NCBI GenBank assembly: GCA_027459365.1
Contig: DAIDIM010000130.1
Location: 1-8,657 of the forward strand
Reading direction: 5' to 3'
DNA: 8,657 nt
Source of the DNA: Chlamydiota bacterium
GTDB lineage: Bacteria; Chlamydiota; Chlamydiia; Chlamydiales; SM23-39
The position numbers were made by a program, and so were the translations under genes. Each line of letters starts with the position of its first letter. Position 1 is the first letter of the stretch. Positions 6,525 through 8,657 of this stretch are shown one piece after another. The notes under the pieces are model-generated. The model made no database searches. It worked only from the letters and a program-made list of their open reading frames with translations, and was not told where the DNA came from.

Positions 6525-7507
6525 AATATCTATTGTACTTCATTTTTTTCTTAAGCTGTGCAGAATTGACCTGTTCAACTGTCCTTGTGATTGGAGGAGG
6601 GCCGACAGGAATCGGAGCTGCGATCGAAGCGCGATTGGCTCTTCACGATGTCATTTTAGTTGAAAAGCGCGAGCAATATACCCGTTTAAGCACGATGAGC
6701 TTGAGTCATGATACATTAGCGATTTTTGAAAAATGGAATGTCGCAATTCCCCTTCTGCAAGTGTTAGACTTCAATGGAACGCGCAGAGGGTTTATTCTCC
6801 TCAAAGATCTAGAGCAAGGATTATACTCTCGTGCAGATGAATTGGGCGTTCAAAGAATTCACGGCGAATTTATCGATTTTGCGCATGATTCTGCTCTGAT
6901 ACATACGGCAAGAGGAGATCAGTTGTTTGCTTACGAAATTTTAGTTGGAGCGGATGGTGCACATAGCCTTGTTCGCCAAAAATTGGGAATTGAATGTCGT
7001 TTGCTCGGTGAATCAAGCGGTGGAATTGTTATGGTTCCTGCAACACATCAAGAGGGGAAGTTAACAGTTGAATTCCAGCCACATCCCCACCTTTTAACCA
7101 AAAAAGTGTCTATCCCAACAGCTTCTGTCCTCTTCTTCCAGAATCGTCCAATGTCATCGGAAAAGCTCTCTTTACCAGACATGATCCGATTGGCAAGAGA
7201 GATTGGGTGGCAACAAGATGCATTGAAAATGGCAAGCGAAAACTGTATTGCCTTGGAAAATATTCCTATTTATCTACAGTGTGCAAGGTGTTTTTCAGAT
7301 CCAACGAAAAGTGTCATTCTCTTAGGAGATGCAGCGGCTGCAGCCAGTTTTTACTCAGGCGCTGGAGTCAACTTCTGTTTCAAAACAACGCAACTTGCAG
7401 GAAAATTATTTGGCGCAAATCAGCAAGAAAAAGCGCATGAACAATTTAATCATGATATGGCAATCGAAGTTGAACAGTTAATCAACTTGAATTTGCCTTT
7501 TTTTTAA
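6521..7507 (+). CDS. FAD-dependent monooxygenase-like oxidoreductase (group A flavoprotein)
   Basis: A 328-residue protein with the p-hydroxybenzoate hydroxylase fold. The FAD-binding motif is VLVIGGGPTGIG at 21-32, followed by VEKRE at the second beta strand (47-51). The DG motif is GADGAHS at 143-149. The GD motif, LLGDAAAA at 267-274, is followed by GAGVNFCFKTTQLAGKL. These three motifs define the class, which uses NAD(P)H and oxygen to hydroxylate or epoxidise small molecules; the substrate cannot be read. It is shorter than the usual 380-400 residues, lacking most of the part after the FAD domain. About 18 hydrophobic residues (MKYLLYFIFFLSCAEL) precede the Rossmann strand, like a signal peptide, which is unusual for a cytoplasmic flavoenzyme. 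It starts in the 4-bp overlap with the glycosyltransferase, with AAAGG-like sequence upstream. Its last codons lie in a run of eight T; loss of one T would join it in frame to the B2-like fragment. Confidence 0.88.
   Translation: MKYLLYFIFFLSCAELTCSTVLVIGGGPTGIGAAIEARLALHDVILVEKREQYTRLSTMSLSHDTLAIFEKWNVAIPLLQVLDFNGTRRGFILLKDLEQGLYSRADELGVQRIHGEFIDFAHDSALIHTARGDQLFAYEILVGADGAHSLVRQKLGIECRLLGESSGGIVMVPATHQEGKLTVEFQPHPHLLTKKVSIPTASVLFFQNRPMSSEKLSLPDMIRLAREIGWQQDALKMASENCIALENIPIYLQCARCFSDPTKSVILLGDAAAAASFYSGAGVNFCFKTTQLAGKLFGANQQEKAHEQFNHDMAIEVEQLINLNLPFF
7498..7505 (+). repeat. T8 homopolymer at the end of the monooxygenase gene
   Basis: Eight T encode Pro-Phe-Phe and the first base of the TAA stop. 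With seven T the frame would bypass the stop, read KILPPM and continue through the B2-like frame at 7521, giving a fusion of about 473 residues. Runs of this length are prone to replication and transcription slippage. Confidence 0.7.
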
Positions 7508-7520
7508 AATACTCCCACCG

Positions 7521-7943
7521 ATGCAAAAACACATGGCGGTAAAATCGTCGAAAAGATTTCCGAATATCGTCGAAGAGACACATCGGGAATGGCTCAAATT
7601 AGAAATCGGTGTACAAAATTATCCGTTCATGGCTCATGCATGGGTAGAATGTAACGGTCAAGTTGTGATGGAAAAAATAGAAACATGGGCGGGCACTACC
7701 GACCAAGCTATAAAACAATCAAAAAAGAGCTGGAATGAATTGATCATCCTGTTTAGCAACAGTCTGTTCAAGGTTAATCGATTGGATTGCAGCCTTGAGA
7801 TGATCAAGATTGATCCCTTCGCTTGCGGAAATTTCGAAAAGGTGTGCTCTGTCAAAAGGGTAACGGGCACGGAAGCGATCGGCCAATTCCCGAGTTTCTT
7901 CTTGGTCAATTTTATTGAGGCATACAAGGAACGGCTTGTCTAA
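7521..7943 (+). pseudogene. Lasso peptide B2 (Transglut_core3) fragment, catalytically incomplete
   Basis: An open frame of 140 codons in which only residues about 25-50 are recognisable: LEIGVQNYPFMAHAWVE and NGQVV. This is the histidine-motif region of the B2 leader protease of lasso peptide biosynthesis (McjB C-terminal, transglutaminase-like; triad C150/H182/D194 in McjB). H39 matches the catalytic His. At the expected Cys position, about 32 residues earlier, there is no Cys, and the Asp about 12 residues later is absent. Normal members also carry a helical region with CL-x-R before the IGV strand, and this is missing. There is no Shine-Dalgarno; the frame begins 13 nt after the monooxygenase stop. 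From codon 67 it is antisense to obgE, so the tail is not B2 sequence. I read it as the remnant of a gene cut at both ends. If translated it would lack protease activity; a leader-binding or other role is only conceivable. Confidence 0.6.
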
Positions 7944-8657
7944 AAGTGAAGCATTGTAGGCATGGAGTTCTTTACGTAGCATCTCAAATTCTGCAAAGGG
8001 ATCTCTATCCTGGTGCGGGGCAAGTTCAATCATGAAGATCAAAATCGAGGTTCTCTCCACATGTTTTAAGAAAGAAAAGCCAAGACCTCGATCGTCTGAT
8101 GCTCCAGCGATAAGACCTGGAATATCTGCAATCAGAAGCTTTTTCCCTGAATCTAGACGGATGATCCCAAGATTTGGACGCAATGTTGTAAAGGGGTAAG
8201 GGGCAATTTTGACTCGAATATAGGTGAGGGCTGAAATCAATGTCGATTTGCCAGCATTTGGCATCCCAACAAGGCCAATATCTGCGATCAGCTTTAGCTC
8301 TAGCTCCACTTCACTTTCTTCACCTGGAAGTCCTGGAGTACAGAAATAGGGAGCTTGGTGGGTTGATGTTTTAAAACGACTATTTCCCCTCCCCCCTTTT
8401 CCACCTCGGCAAACAGTCCATTTTTGACCTGCTTCAGTAAAATCAAAGAGAATTTCCCCGGTTTTGATATCTTTTAATAGAGTCCCTAAAGGAACTGGAA
8501 TCAGGCAGTCTTTTCCATTTCTGCCAGTACGATTATTGGCCTCACCGGGCCTGCCGTTTTCTGCTTTGATAATTCGTCGATTCCGTAGATGCTCGAGCGA
8601 TGGGATTTGATCGTCTGCAACGAGGATTAGAGAGCCGCCATGACCCCCATCGCCACC
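7719..8657 (-). CDS. obgE: GTPase Obg (ObgE/CgtA), N-terminus outside the window
   Basis: A conserved ribosome-associated GTPase acting in 50S assembly and stress control. The frame is open from the right edge to TGA at 7719, giving 312 visible residues; about 36-38 N-terminal residues are missing. Numbered from the edge, the Gly-rich Obg fold begins at once (GGDGGHGGSL, then RTGRNGKDC near 42-50, CRGGKGGRGNSRFKTS near 82-97). The G domain follows: G1 GMPNAGKST at 131-139, switch II DIPGL at 178-182, G4 NKID at 248-251 and G5 SAS at 277-279. It stops shortly after the G domain, without the long C-terminal OCT domain of Firmicutes. GTG at 8309 is only an internal Val codon between the two domains, not the start. 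Downstream it runs into the antisense B2-like fragment. In many bacteria rplU-rpmA lie just upstream; that region is not in the window. Confidence 0.97.
   Translation of the reverse strand, partial: GGDGGHGGSLILVADDQIPSLEHLRNRRIIKAENGRPGEANNRTGRNGKDCLIPVPLGTLLKDIKTGEILFDFTEAGQKWTVCRGGKGGRGNSRFKTSTHQAPYFCTPGLPGEESEVELELKLIADIGLVGMPNAGKSTLISALTYIRVKIAPYPFTTLRPNLGIIRLDSGKKLLIADIPGLIAGASDDRGLGFSFLKHVERTSILIFMIELAPHQDRDPFAEFEMLRKELHAYNASLLDKPFLVCLNKIDQEETRELADRFRARYPFDRAHLFEISASEGINLDHLKAAIQSINLEQTVAKQDDQFIPALF

Noticed and set aside
7467..7505. Stem AAGTTGA (7467-7473) / TCAACTT (7482-7488) followed by T8, as an intrinsic terminator after the monooxygenase
   Set aside because: The stem is A+T-rich, only 7 bp, and 9 nt separate it from the T run. 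It also lies wholly inside the coding sequence. It might terminate weakly, but I would not annotate it.
7508..7663. Read-through of the monooxygenase stop in its own frame (NTPTDAKTHGGK...)
   Set aside because: It gives about 50 residues with no recognisable domain before the next stop, unlike the T7 frame, which enters the B2-like motif.
7658..7927. Minus-strand 89-codon frame overlapping the end of obgE
   Set aside because: It is out of frame with obgE, whose G5 motif and natural end are intact, and it has no motif of its own.
8309..8657. obgE starting at the GTG at 8309
   Set aside because: The frame continues upstream to the window edge with the glycine-rich Obg fold, so the GTG is an internal valine codon.

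Overview
The window (about 8.7 kb, A+T-leaning) most probably comes from a bacterium of the Chlamydiota, likely an environmental (Parachlamydia/Waddlia/Simkania-like) lineage. The inference rests on a SWIM zinc finger fused to a bacterial SNF2 ATPase, as in the chlamydial SWI/SNF helicases, on an Obg GTPase without a long C-terminal domain, and on dispersed housekeeping genes next to small lineage-specific genes. No rRNA or other phylogenetic marker is present, so this is an informed guess.

Layout from left to right. (1) At the left edge, minus strand, is the first 43 codons of a small gene whose product looks like the nitrile-hydratase-type leader (NHLP/proteusin) of a RiPP precursor, with a strong ribosome binding site. 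It lies 64 nt downstream of (2) der (engA), a complete double-GTPase ribosome assembly factor, minus strand. (3) An A+T-rich divergent gap carries an extended -10 promoter for (4) an unrecognised 99-residue protein on the plus strand, which converges on and overlaps by 6 bp (5) a 1208-residue SWIM-SNF2 helicase on the minus strand. (6) A 131-bp divergent gap separates the helicase from (7) a two-gene plus-strand operon: an OCH1-like DXD glycosyltransferase and, overlapping it by 4 bp (ATGA), a group A FAD monooxygenase-like protein. Both proteins begin with a hydrophobic, signal-peptide-like segment. (8) Immediately downstream is an open frame holding the histidine-motif half of a lasso-peptide B2 protease (Transglut_core3). 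It lacks the catalytic Cys and Asp and runs on antisense into (9) the 3' end of obgE, which is read on the minus strand and leaves the window at the right edge.

The housekeeping genes (der, obgE, helicase) are ordinary. The accessory content is the interesting part: a RiPP-type leader peptide at one end, a broken RiPP protease fragment at the other, and a glycosyltransferase/oxygenase pair of a kind that can tailor peptides but is not proven to do so. I see no tRNA, rRNA, CRISPR array, insertion sequence or integrase. Whether the RiPP-like pieces belong to one system cannot be decided from this window.
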